DNA of 5,173 bases. Source: Neptunomonas sp. (GTDB lineage Bacteria; Pseudomonadota; Gammaproteobacteria; Pseudomonadales; Balneatricaceae). The notes under the pieces were generated by a model that was not told where the DNA came from, searched no databases, and saw only the letters and a list, made by a program, of their open reading frames with translations. The translations under genes and the position numbers were made by a program. Shown in pieces: positions 1-5,173 of this stretch (the stretch's first letter is position 1; each line of letters starts with the position of its first letter). The stretch is from assembly GCA_004195305.1 (NCBI GenBank), contig SDWN01000491.1, positions 1-5,173 of the forward strand, in the 5' to 3' direction.

Positions 1-84
1 AGCCTCAAAAGAGTTCGAAAACTGCCTCAAATCGGTCTTCCCCTCGCTACGACCGGTCAAGTCCGACAGACTGTTAGCAAATGG

Positions 85-112
85 TTGACCCCAATAGTGC
101 TGACGTTATCAT
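85..112 (+). promoter_or_regulatory. Candidate sigma70 promoter for the membrane protein gene
   Basis: TTGACC at 85-90 and TATCAT at 107-112 each match the sigma70 consensus at five of six bases and are separated by 16 bases. Transcription would begin near 119, giving a leader of roughly 125 bases before the proposed start at 245. The match was found by eye; such matches occur by chance, so this is a candidate only. The rest of 1-244 shows no RNA gene or convincing reading frame. Confidence 0.4.
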
Positions 113-244
113 GCCATTCTGCTAGACAGATTACTGACCAAAGGATGTAAGCTCGCGCTGATCCATCGTGAAAACTGGATTCAGTGGACAAAATTCGCAC
201 AGCAACATGCTAAAACAGAATTGGCAACACAAGGGACGCTTACG

Positions 245-1960
245 TTGATACAAAGGAGGTTATTGTCCACTCTCGGCGGTTTGATTCCGTGTGTATTGGC
301 AATATTTAGTTGCTTTCCCATGCTTCGATCCGGTTTCCCAGAGGGCCATGACTGGATCTTCGAGTTGGTCAGGGTGGCCGAGTATTCGCGCGCACTGGAA
401 TCAGGCCAGGTCATGCCGTACTGGGCAGAAGAGCTGTATTGGGGGTTTGGCTCGCCCATCTTTATCTACTACGCGCCCCTATTCGCTGTTCTTGCCAGTT
501 CTTTTAGCAGTTTTTTTGGATCAGTAACGTCGGGCTCGGTCGCAGCCTTACTGCTGGCCTCACTGTTATCGGCGTATGCAGTGTACGGGACGTTGCGAGA
601 GCTGCTGCCTCGGAACCAGGTCTGGGCTGGTGCAGCAGCCCGCGTTGCGGCAGCCGTCTATCTATTTAGCCCCTATCTGCTGGGCGACAAGCTTATTCGC
701 AATGCCAATGCAGAATTTACGGCGCTGGCAATATTCCCATTCGTGCTTTGGGGCCTGTTACGTATCAGAAATGGCCGCATGTCTGGCTATCCGCTGCTGG
801 CGTTTGCGCTGACAGCATGCATTTTTGCACATAATTTGACCGCGTTGATCGCACTGACTACGGTGCTGTTACTCAGTATCTTTTTGTTTCTGAATCGATG
901 GCAATGGGCGGTATTTTGGCACATTCAGCTTTGGACTGTTCTGGGCGTACTGCTTGCCGCCGTGTTCTGGTTACCCGTATTGACTTTGAAATCACTTGTC
1001 CGTACTGAAGAGATGCTCTTGGGTAAGTTCGATTTTCACAGTAACTTTCAGTCGTTCATGTCGTTTTTTTCCTACCAAGAAGTCGTTGGTGTAGGCGTGG
1101 TACCGCTTCTTATTTTGCTGGTTTCGCTGCTTATCCTGTCAGGCGTCTTATGCTGTTCTCGAGAGCATAGGCAGTTGATGATAATTTTTTGTGTGTCGGC
1201 TCTGAGCTTGCTCGCTTTGCAAGCGCAATTCAGTACCCCGGTTTGGGAAACGCTGCCATTCTTTCCTTTATTTCAGTTTCCCTGGCGCTTGATGGGGCCC
1301 TTGGCATTAGTGCTGGCTGTGCTGGCTGGGCTGGTGTTTTTTATATTGCTTGACGGCAGATCCCGACGCGCCGTTGTAATGGCGGAGGTGGTGTTCACCA
1401 TTGCCATTATGGTCAACGCCATTCCGGTAATGCAGCGCTACCTGCCTTTGGCTGATAACGCAGCGCGTTTGTCAGCCGAGCTGAGTGCTAGTGGGCTGAT
1501 TCGGGAGCGCGGACTGCCCGCCACGGTACTCGATGAATACTTGCCTAAAAACGCAATGATAAATGTGGCGAAAAATGCACCCATTAATCGTGCCGAACTC
1601 TGGTCCGCGCAGTCCGTATCTTTCCGCACGGTGGAGGCGACCGGAACAAGATTGCAATTTGCCATAGAGGCCAAAACGGCCAGCGTTGTAAATGTTGCGC
1701 GCTGGTATATTCCTGGCTGGCAGGCGCGCCTGAATGGCGCCGAGCAGGTGGTTACGAGGAGTGGCTGGGGCGGGCTTCAGATTAATCTTCCAGCAGGCCA
1801 GCATGTGCTTGAGGTGTTTTTGCCTCAGCCTAGAGAGCGCTGGATTGGTCTGTTGATCAGCCTGGTGTCTTTAGGATGCCTTTTGGCGTTGCTGATAATG
1901 CGTTGGCGGGGCATGAGAGCGGCCCGGGTTGCTGCCAAAACCGTTCAGGAGTGGTCATGA
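245..1960 (+). CDS. Polytopic membrane protein, PF10131-type (PTPS-related), GT-C glycosyltransferase-like
   Basis: Probably an integral membrane enzyme or partner handling lipid-linked sugars; the substrate is unknown, and the pterin-synthase family name is historical. Numbered from TTG 245 (571 residues), a first helix at about 13-27 is followed by GFPEGHDW (31-38), whose Asp36 sits where GT-C enzymes carry an essential acidic residue in the first external loop. Family-like blocks follow: MPYWAEELYWGFGSPIF (57-73), PYLLGDKLIRNANAEF (143-158), FQFPWR (343-348) and DEYLP (430-434). A soluble domain then contains WYIPGWQARLNG (487-498) and LPAGQHVLEVF, and a last helix lies at about 533-552. 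I count roughly twelve helices. The start is uncertain. TTG 221 has no Shine-Dalgarno; TTG 245 has AAGGGA eight bases upstream and keeps basic residues before helix 1; TTG 263 has a perfect AAAGGAGG but only three bases of spacing. The fold family is fairly sure, the reaction is not. Confidence 0.8.
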   Translation: MIQRRLLSTLGGLIPCVLAIFSCFPMLRSGFPEGHDWIFELVRVAEYSRALESGQVMPYWAEELYWGFGSPIFIYYAPLFAVLASSFSSFFGSVTSGSVAALLLASLLSAYAVYGTLRELLPRNQVWAGAAARVAAAVYLFSPYLLGDKLIRNANAEFTALAIFPFVLWGLLRIRNGRMSGYPLLAFALTACIFAHNLTALIALTTVLLLSIFLFLNRWQWAVFWHIQLWTVLGVLLAAVFWLPVLTLKSLVRTEEMLLGKFDFHSNFQSFMSFFSYQEVVGVGVVPLLILLVSLLILSGVLCCSREHRQLMIIFCVSALSLLALQAQFSTPVWETLPFFPLFQFPWRLMGPLALVLAVLAGLVFFILLDGRSRRAVVMAEVVFTIAIMVNAIPVMQRYLPLADNAARLSAELSASGLIRERGLPATVLDEYLPKNAMINVAKNAPINRAELWSAQSVSFRTVEATGTRLQFAIEAKTASVVNVARWYIPGWQARLNGAEQVVTRSGWGGLQINLPAGQHVLEVFLPQPRERWIGLLISLVSLGCLLALLIMRWRGMRAARVAAKTVQEWS

Positions 1961-1974
1961 ACACCATCGCGTAG
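1957..1974 (+). pseudogene. Coupled start of a lost downstream gene (five codons)
   Basis: The stop of the membrane protein gene overlaps an ATG as ATGA (1957-1960). CAGGAG (1946-1951) lies five bases before that ATG, the classic layout of a translationally coupled next gene. The frame reads M-N-T-I-A and then TAG, and continues into further stops. The signals fit a real start whose gene has been deleted or replaced just downstream. Chance is possible, because ATGA and a purine-rich stretch are both common. Confidence 0.3.
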
Positions 1975-1983
1975 CGACACATC

Positions 1984-2011
1984 AGCCGCATAGTTACCCA
2001 CTCAAGCGGCT
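1984..2011. repeat. Inverted repeat, 6-base arms with 16-base loop
   Basis: AGCCGC (1984-1989) pairs with GCGGCT (2006-2011) across 16 bases. It lies just after the membrane protein gene and could fold in its transcript. No T-run follows, so it does not qualify as an intrinsic terminator. A second small hairpin, CCCAA-CGA-TTGGG, lies at 2030-2042, also without a T-run. Confidence 0.25.
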
Positions 2012-2086
2012 ATCACTGCGACTGATCTTCCCAACGATTGGGTGCGTCTCGTATTTGATGACTATGAATATCCACTTTTAAGCATT

Positions 2087-2100
2087 TTAACGGCCGTTAA
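2087..2100. repeat. Perfect 14-base palindrome TTAACGGCCGTTAA
   Basis: The sequence is fully self-complementary with no loop, which suits a dimeric DNA-binding protein better than an RNA hairpin. It lies in the spacer between convergent genes, where no promoter is needed, so an operator role is hard to justify. It may be a chance palindrome or a relic of the sequence that once flanked this position. Confidence 0.3.
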
Positions 2101-2143
2101 CTGTATCGGATTACACATATTGCCGAAGCCCATTGCTTGGGCG

Positions 2144-2218
2144 TCACTCAGAATCGGCACCGTTATCGACAGCGGCTTTCAGCGCCGGGTAACTCCCGGC
2201 CGGGCATACCAGTTCCAT
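2144..2218 (-). pseudogene. ubiU: Truncated 5' end of a ubiU/yhbU-type U32 peptidase-like gene
   Basis: Two bases after the ccoG stop, an ATG at 2218 (AAGAGG eight bases upstream, within the end of ccoG) opens a frame beginning MELVCPAGSYPALKAAVD and continuing N-G-A-D. This matches the highly conserved UbiU/YhbU N-terminus; from memory, E. coli begins MELLCPAGNLPALKAAIENG. UbiU normally has about 330 residues and works with UbiV, both [4Fe-4S] proteins, in oxygen-independent ubiquinone hydroxylation. Here the similarity ends after residue 22 (base 2153), where A-V-Y-I-G is expected; the frame gives S-E and then TGA. None of the cysteines needed for the cluster survive. Its position as the next cistron after ccoG shows an intact ubiU once followed. 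A real deletion or rearrangement and an assembly misjoin are both possible. Confidence 0.72.
2184..2200. repeat. GC-rich hairpin GCCGGG-TAACT-CCCGGC
   Basis: A six-base perfect stem with a five-base loop lies 20-37 bases past the ccoG stop, inside the ubiU-like codons for roughly residues 7-12. Neither side has a T-run, so it is not a canonical intrinsic terminator. Because it falls within conserved coding sequence, it is more likely a by-product of the codons used than a selected element. Confidence 0.25.
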
Positions 2219-2220
2219 AT

Positions 2221-3657
2221 TCAAAACCTCTTGGTTTGACCCTTGGCCGGGCTCATAAACACCGCATGCCGTGCAGCACCTAGCTGATCGTTGCCTGTTG
2301 TGACCTTAAACAGGATCTGACTGGAACCTGAATTCAGCGAATGGGGCGGTACCCGTACGAAAATCTCATGGGCGGTCACGCCCGAGGGCGTGAGCATGAT
2401 CGCTTCGGACGCGCCGACGACGATCAAACCCGCCGGACCGGACACCTCGATACGGGCCTGTATTTGCTGATCGGTCTTATTGAGGACTTTCAAACGGTAA
2501 CGATTCTGGATTGCCCCATCGCTTTGCATCACGAACATCGGCTGGCGATGGTGGATGACTTTCAGTTCCACCGCATCCAGGGTTGCCAGGCCCCAGGCCC
2601 CGCCTATGACCGAGAACGCCAGGATGGAGATATACACCCAGACACGGGGGCGTTTGAACCATGCCGCCTCGACCATTCCCCGCAGTCCATTCAGCGAGTC
2701 ATAGCGGATTAAGCCCTTGGGCCGGTCAATCTTTTCCATCACCGAATCGCATGCATCAATACAGAGTCCACAGGTAATGCAACCCTGCTGCTGGCCGTTG
2801 CGAATATCGATGCCGGTCGGGCAGACCGCCACACAGAGATTGCAGTCGACACAGTCTCCCAGGTGTTGGTCGGCGACCCCTTTGGTCCGGCGTCCTCGCG
2901 ATTCACCCCGGACGGCGTCATACGCTGGCAGCAGGGTATCCTCATCAACCATGACACCTTGGATGCGAGAGTACGGGCAGAGCCAAAAACAGGTCTGCTC
3001 GCGCATGAATCCTGCCAGGCTGTAGGTCCCGAAGATAAAGGCGCCGATGGTAATGCTCGCTTCCAGCGGCAGGTCCAGGTCGATCAGCCCTTGCCACAGA
3101 TCGCCCGCGTCCATAAACCAGGCAACAAAACTGACCCCCGTCAGTAACGCGATCAGCAGCCAAAGCGTATGTTTAACGGCCTTAATACGGAGCTTGGTGA
3201 ACGACCAGGGCGCGTCATCCAATCTCTTGCGCTGCAGTGATGTGCCTTCGAAACGCTCCTCGATCCAGACATAGACCTCCGTCCAAACCGTCTGAAAGCA
3301 GAAAAATCCGCAGAACACCCGCCCCGCCACCGCTGTCACCACGGCCAGAAGAATAGCGAAGAACAGCAGGATCAGTGCCAGTATCCACAGGTCCTGTGGC
3401 AAGATGGTCAGGCCGAACAGATGGAATTTTTGTGCCGGAAAGTCGAAGAGTACCGCTTGCCGATCACCCCAACGCAGGTAGGGGCCGAGGAAAAACAGCA
3501 GCCATACGCTGCTGGTCCACCATTTCAACGTACGCCAGCGCCCCGGCATCCTTTTGGGGTGTATTTTCTGATCACCGACATTGACGTGCCATTGGCCGAC
3601 CTCCGCGTAGATATCATCAATTGTCTCGGTTGGAATGACGGCATGACGGTTATCCAT
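2221..3657 (-). CDS. ccoG: Cytochrome c oxidase accessory protein CcoG (FixG/RdxA family)
   Basis: CcoG is an inner-membrane iron-sulfur protein that reduces Cu(II) to Cu(I) for insertion into cbb3-type cytochrome oxidase. In the 478-residue product, helices lie at about 45-60, 86-111, 164-182, 202-216 and 339-358. Two membrane CX3C pairs (116/120 and 223/227, the latter in CFWLCPYSRIQG) and two ferredoxin-type clusters (C269, C272, C275, C279; C293, C296, C299, C303) are intact. An Ig-like FixG C-terminal domain covers about 368-473. The first CX3C pair is followed by Phe (CGFFCFQTVW), where I recall Pro being common. The ATG at 3657 is preferred over the ATG at 3663 because GGAGG (3668-3664) is six bases before the former and directly abuts the latter. 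It overlaps the upstream small gene by eight bases. No ccoNOP or ccoIS genes are visible, so the oxidase must be encoded elsewhere. Confidence 0.95.
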   Translation of the reverse strand: MDNRHAVIPTETIDDIYAEVGQWHVNVGDQKIHPKRMPGRWRTLKWWTSSVWLLFFLGPYLRWGDRQAVLFDFPAQKFHLFGLTILPQDLWILALILLFFAILLAVVTAVAGRVFCGFFCFQTVWTEVYVWIEERFEGTSLQRKRLDDAPWSFTKLRIKAVKHTLWLLIALLTGVSFVAWFMDAGDLWQGLIDLDLPLEASITIGAFIFGTYSLAGFMREQTCFWLCPYSRIQGVMVDEDTLLPAYDAVRGESRGRRTKGVADQHLGDCVDCNLCVAVCPTGIDIRNGQQQGCITCGLCIDACDSVMEKIDRPKGLIRYDSLNGLRGMVEAAWFKRPRVWVYISILAFSVIGGAWGLATLDAVELKVIHHRQPMFVMQSDGAIQNRYRLKVLNKTDQQIQARIEVSGPAGLIVVGASEAIMLTPSGVTAHEIFVRVPPHSLNSGSSQILFKVTTGNDQLGAARHAVFMSPAKGQTKRF

Positions 3658-3790
3658 TGTCATCCTCCGACGCTGAGTTATTTGTGCTAAAAATTTTCGC
3701 CCGTACTTTTATGCCAATGACCACGAGCATAGCCACGGAGCCAACGATGGTCAGAATCGAAAAAATGGCGACGGCATCAAGATTAAGCAT
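3650..3790 (-). CDS. 46-residue single-helix membrane protein upstream of ccoG
   Basis: This gene fills the gap between the DUF934 gene and ccoG. It starts at ATG 3790 with GAGAGAGG about nine bases upstream, overlapping the DUF934 stop, and ends at TAA 3652-3650 inside the first codons of ccoG. The product begins MLNLDAVAIFSILTIVGSVA, so residues about 5-27 form one hydrophobic helix. A basic stretch (K-V-R-A-K, about 28-32) and a short polar tail ending S-E-D-D-N-G follow. By the positive-inside rule the N-terminus faces the periplasm. The topology resembles small cbb3 proteins such as CcoQ and CcoS, or DUF3149-type proteins, but I see no signature residues of any of them. Tight coupling to ccoG suggests a related membrane role; the function is unknown. 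Confidence 0.7.
   Translation of the reverse strand: MLNLDAVAIFSILTIVGSVAMLVVIGIKVRAKIFSTNNSASEDDNG
3664..3668 (-). promoter_or_regulatory. Shine-Dalgarno that decides the ccoG start
   Basis: GGAGG reads leftward from 3668 to 3664. The ATG at 3663 touches it with no spacer, while the ATG at 3657 stands six bases away. The second ATG is therefore the likely start, shortening the longest reading frame by two residues. The site lies within the last codons of the upstream small gene, so ribosomes leaving that gene can re-initiate on ccoG. Confidence 0.6.
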
Positions 3791-3805
3791 GGGATTACAC
3801 CTCTC

Positions 3806-4306
3806 TCAGAAGCGGAACTTGAAGGGGGTTCGCGGGCTGTAAATCGATCCCTGGTAGGATAAATTCGTGCCTACCAGCATCGACAATGCGGTCTCTAGGC
3901 ATTCACCTGGTTGCAGCGTGATGGCGTTGAAACCACAGCGTCTCAGTTGCGGCGCCTGATCGGCGATTAAATTACCGCAGGCGCGCAACTCGCCATCGAA
4001 CCCATAAGCCTCCCGCAACAGGGCGGCGGTTGAAAAGCCGGTTCCATCCGAGAAACTTCTAAAGCGAATCGCGATTGCAGGAATTTCGCCAAGCTGTGCT
4101 TGCAGCGCTTCGAGGCATTCATTGCTATCTATCCAGATCCCCGGCCGAACCTGATACCGCTCAAAACCAGGGCAGTGCTCCAGCCACACCTGTAGCGGTA
4201 GAAAGTGGCGAACACCGGGGGCAGTAGAAACGTCATCTTCTGCACCGAGCTCGATAAGCAGTGACTGATCCTCGACGATACCGCCGTCCTTAATGATTTT
4301 TGGCAT
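3806..4306 (-). CDS. DUF934 family protein paired with CysI
   Basis: This 166-residue soluble protein belongs to the DUF934 family, which in many proteobacteria is encoded directly after the ferredoxin-type sulfite/nitrite reductase (as in Pseudomonas). Its biochemical role is unproven; help with reductase function or electron supply is usually inferred from this pairing. The family core is clear at about residues 79-130: AIRFRSFSDGTGFSTAALLR, then EAYGFDGELRACGN and then L-R-R-C-G-F-N-A. The length is normal for the family. The start at 4306 has AAGGAGG six bases upstream and overlaps the cysI stop by 17 bases, a coupled arrangement. The stop at 3806 is 15 bases before the next gene. No membrane segment, signal peptide or cofactor motif is visible. 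Confidence 0.88.
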   Translation of the reverse strand: MPKIIKDGGIVEDQSLLIELGAEDDVSTAPGVRHFLPLQVWLEHCPGFERYQVRPGIWIDSNECLEALQAQLGEIPAIAIRFRSFSDGTGFSTAALLREAYGFDGELRACGNLIADQAPQLRRCGFNAITLQPGECLETALSMLVGTNLSYQGSIYSPRTPFKFRF

Positions 4307-5154
4307 AGACGGCCTCCTTGAAAGGCTTTAATCCGAGGCGAACCAGAACATCCGAGAACGCTTCTTGAGCAGATGAACGAGACTGAAGATAAAGCTCAAG
4401 AATACGCTCGACAGCCTGAGGCACCGCCTCCGCATTCAGCGCCGGGCCGATTATTTTGCCAATCCGGGCCTGATTGCCCGATTGACCGCCGAGGGTGATT
4501 TGGTAGAACTCCTGCCCTCGCTTCTCAACCCCGAGGATGCCGATATTGGCTATGTGGTGGTGGGCGCAGGCGTTGATACAACCGGAGATACCCAGAGAGA
4601 TCGCGCCCAGGCTATACAGCCGGTCCAGATCGGCCAGGCGTTGCTGAATCAGCGCACTGATGGGCAGTGATCGGGCGTTGGACAGATTGCAAAAGTCAGC
4701 ACCCGGGCAGCAGACGATATCCGCCGCGGTGCCCTGTGTTGGCGTCGCCAGATCCAGTTGATCCAAAGACCGCCATAGCTCAAGCAGATCCGATTGTCTG
4801 ACATCCGCAAGGATCATATTCTGCTGTTGCGCGGTCCGGACCTCACCAAAGCTAAAACGTTCTGCCAGGTCGGCAACTGCGTTCAATTGACGATGGTGAA
4901 TGTCTCCGGGCGCCTTGCCGATGGATTTAAGGGAGAGGGTGACGGCGGCGTAGCCGGGTATTCGGTGCGGATTGACATTGTTTGCCGCCCAGCGGTCGAA
5001 CAAGGGTTGTCGTCGTCGCTGCTCGCAGAGCTCTGCAGCAACCGTGTCCGCGTTCAGCGATTCATAGCGAGGGGGGGCAAAGAAGGATTGGGCATAGGCC
5101 AGTTCGTCCGGCTTGAGCAGGTATTCACTGCGTCTAGATGAATTAAACTCATCC
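4290..5154 (-). CDS. cysI: Nitrite/sulfite reductase hemoprotein CysI, C-terminal half (5'-truncated by contig end)
   Basis: This is a cytoplasmic siroheme/[4Fe-4S] enzyme that reduces sulfite to sulfide in cysteine synthesis; the close homologue reduces nitrite. About 287 residues remain of a protein usually near 550. In order from the cut end they show a ferredoxin-like half domain (IPGYAAVTLSLKSIGKAPGD, then R-T-A-Q-Q-Q-N-M-I-L) and the siroheme/cluster domain. The latter holds four cluster ligands as CX5C in CCPGADFCNLSNARS and CX3C in SGCINACAHHHIANIGILGV, with one ligand shared with siroheme. The key residues of this half are therefore intact. The apparent N-terminus M-C-I-R-D-R at 5171 is translated adapter, not protein. 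The true start lies beyond the contig. The 3' end overlaps the DUF934 gene by 17 bases and contains its Shine-Dalgarno. DUF934 pairing favours sulfite as substrate. Confidence 0.93.
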
Positions 5155-5173
5155 CTGTCTCTTATACACATCT
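5155..5173 (+). other. Illumina Nextera/Tn5 mosaic-end adapter contamination
   Basis: CTGTCTCTTATACACATCT is exactly the Nextera transposase adapter sequence seen when reads run through the insert. It forms the last 19 bases of the window. It is a sequencing artefact left untrimmed at the contig end, not a transposon in the organism. Reading leftward it supplies an ATG and the peptide M-C-I-R-D-R fused in frame to CysI. Confidence 0.97.

Noticed and set aside
11..30. GTTCGAA near the left edge considered as a tRNA T-loop
   Set aside because: The flanking bases do not pair into a five-base T-stem and no acceptor stem or CCA end follows.
2..88. Reading frame open from the left edge to TGA at 86-88, about 28 residues, possibly the tail of an upstream gene
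   Set aside because: It is too short to recognise, another frame is open even longer (to 150), and no motif decides between them.
1438..1804. Minus-strand frames inside the membrane protein gene
   Set aside because: The plus-strand frame there contains the conserved DEYLP and WYIPGWQ blocks; the minus frames have no recognisable content.
1984..2200. Hairpins in the spacer considered as transcription terminators
   Set aside because: None of the three hairpins has a T-run on either side, so intrinsic termination is not supported; Rho-dependent ends cannot be judged by eye.
1994..2239. Plus-strand frame reading ...DWVRLVFDDYEYPLLS... across the spacer (GTG start at 2042)
   Set aside because: Its last third is antisense to the clear ubiU start and the end of ccoG. 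The first part looks protein-like but resembles no family I know and has no ribosome site at 2042.
2341..3147. Several plus-strand frames opposite ccoG
   Set aside because: They are shadows of ccoG: their compositions are arginine- and proline-rich antisense reads with no domain sense, while the minus strand gives a full-length CcoG with all cysteines.
4794..5141. 115-residue plus-strand frame opposite cysI
   Set aside because: It is antisense to the conserved ferredoxin-like domain of CysI and shows no family features.
5155..5173. Tn5 mosaic end considered as a real transposon terminus
   Set aside because: It is exactly the library adapter, placed at the contig end and followed by nothing, with no transposase in the window.

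Overview
The window reads as a contig end from a gammaproteobacterium of the pseudomonad/marine type. This placement is inferred from the pairing of a ferredoxin-type CysI sulfite reductase with a DUF934 protein, from CcoG, and from a UbiU-like N-terminus. The last 19 bases (5155-5173) are not biological: they are the Illumina Nextera (Tn5 mosaic end) adapter. Genomic sequence therefore stops at 5154, and the rightmost gene is cut by the contig end.

Layout. Bases 1-244 are a leader with a plausible sigma70 promoter and no gene I can support. A large polytopic membrane protein of the PF10131 type (6-pyruvoyl-tetrahydropterin synthase-related, GT-C-like) runs rightward to 1960. A 257-base convergent spacer (1961-2217, apart from the fragment noted next) follows. 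It holds no complete gene but carries the first ~22 codons of a ubiU-type U32 gene on the minus strand, inverted repeats, and an ATGA-coupled start on the plus strand that dies after five codons. From 5154 down to 2144 a tightly packed leftward operon reads: cysI (5'-truncated), DUF934, a 46-residue single-helix membrane protein, ccoG, and the ubiU remnant. The genes overlap or sit within 15 bases of each other, each with its own Shine-Dalgarno, so co-transcription and translational coupling are likely. The operon promoter lies off the right end.

Function. CysI and the DUF934 protein belong to assimilatory sulfite (or nitrite) reduction. CcoG is the copper-handling assembly factor of cbb3 cytochrome oxidase, and UbiU serves oxygen-independent ubiquinone synthesis, so the lower operon mixes sulfur assimilation with low-oxygen respiration. 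The plus-strand gene is probably an envelope glycan or lipid-linked sugar enzyme with no visible connection to the operon.

The most notable points are the broken junction in the spacer, where two operons appear joined tail to tail through truncated genes; the unannotated 46-residue membrane protein overlapping ccoG; and the adapter-created false N-terminus of CysI. I saw no transposase, CRISPR array, tRNA, rRNA or riboswitch, and no convincing new biological system.
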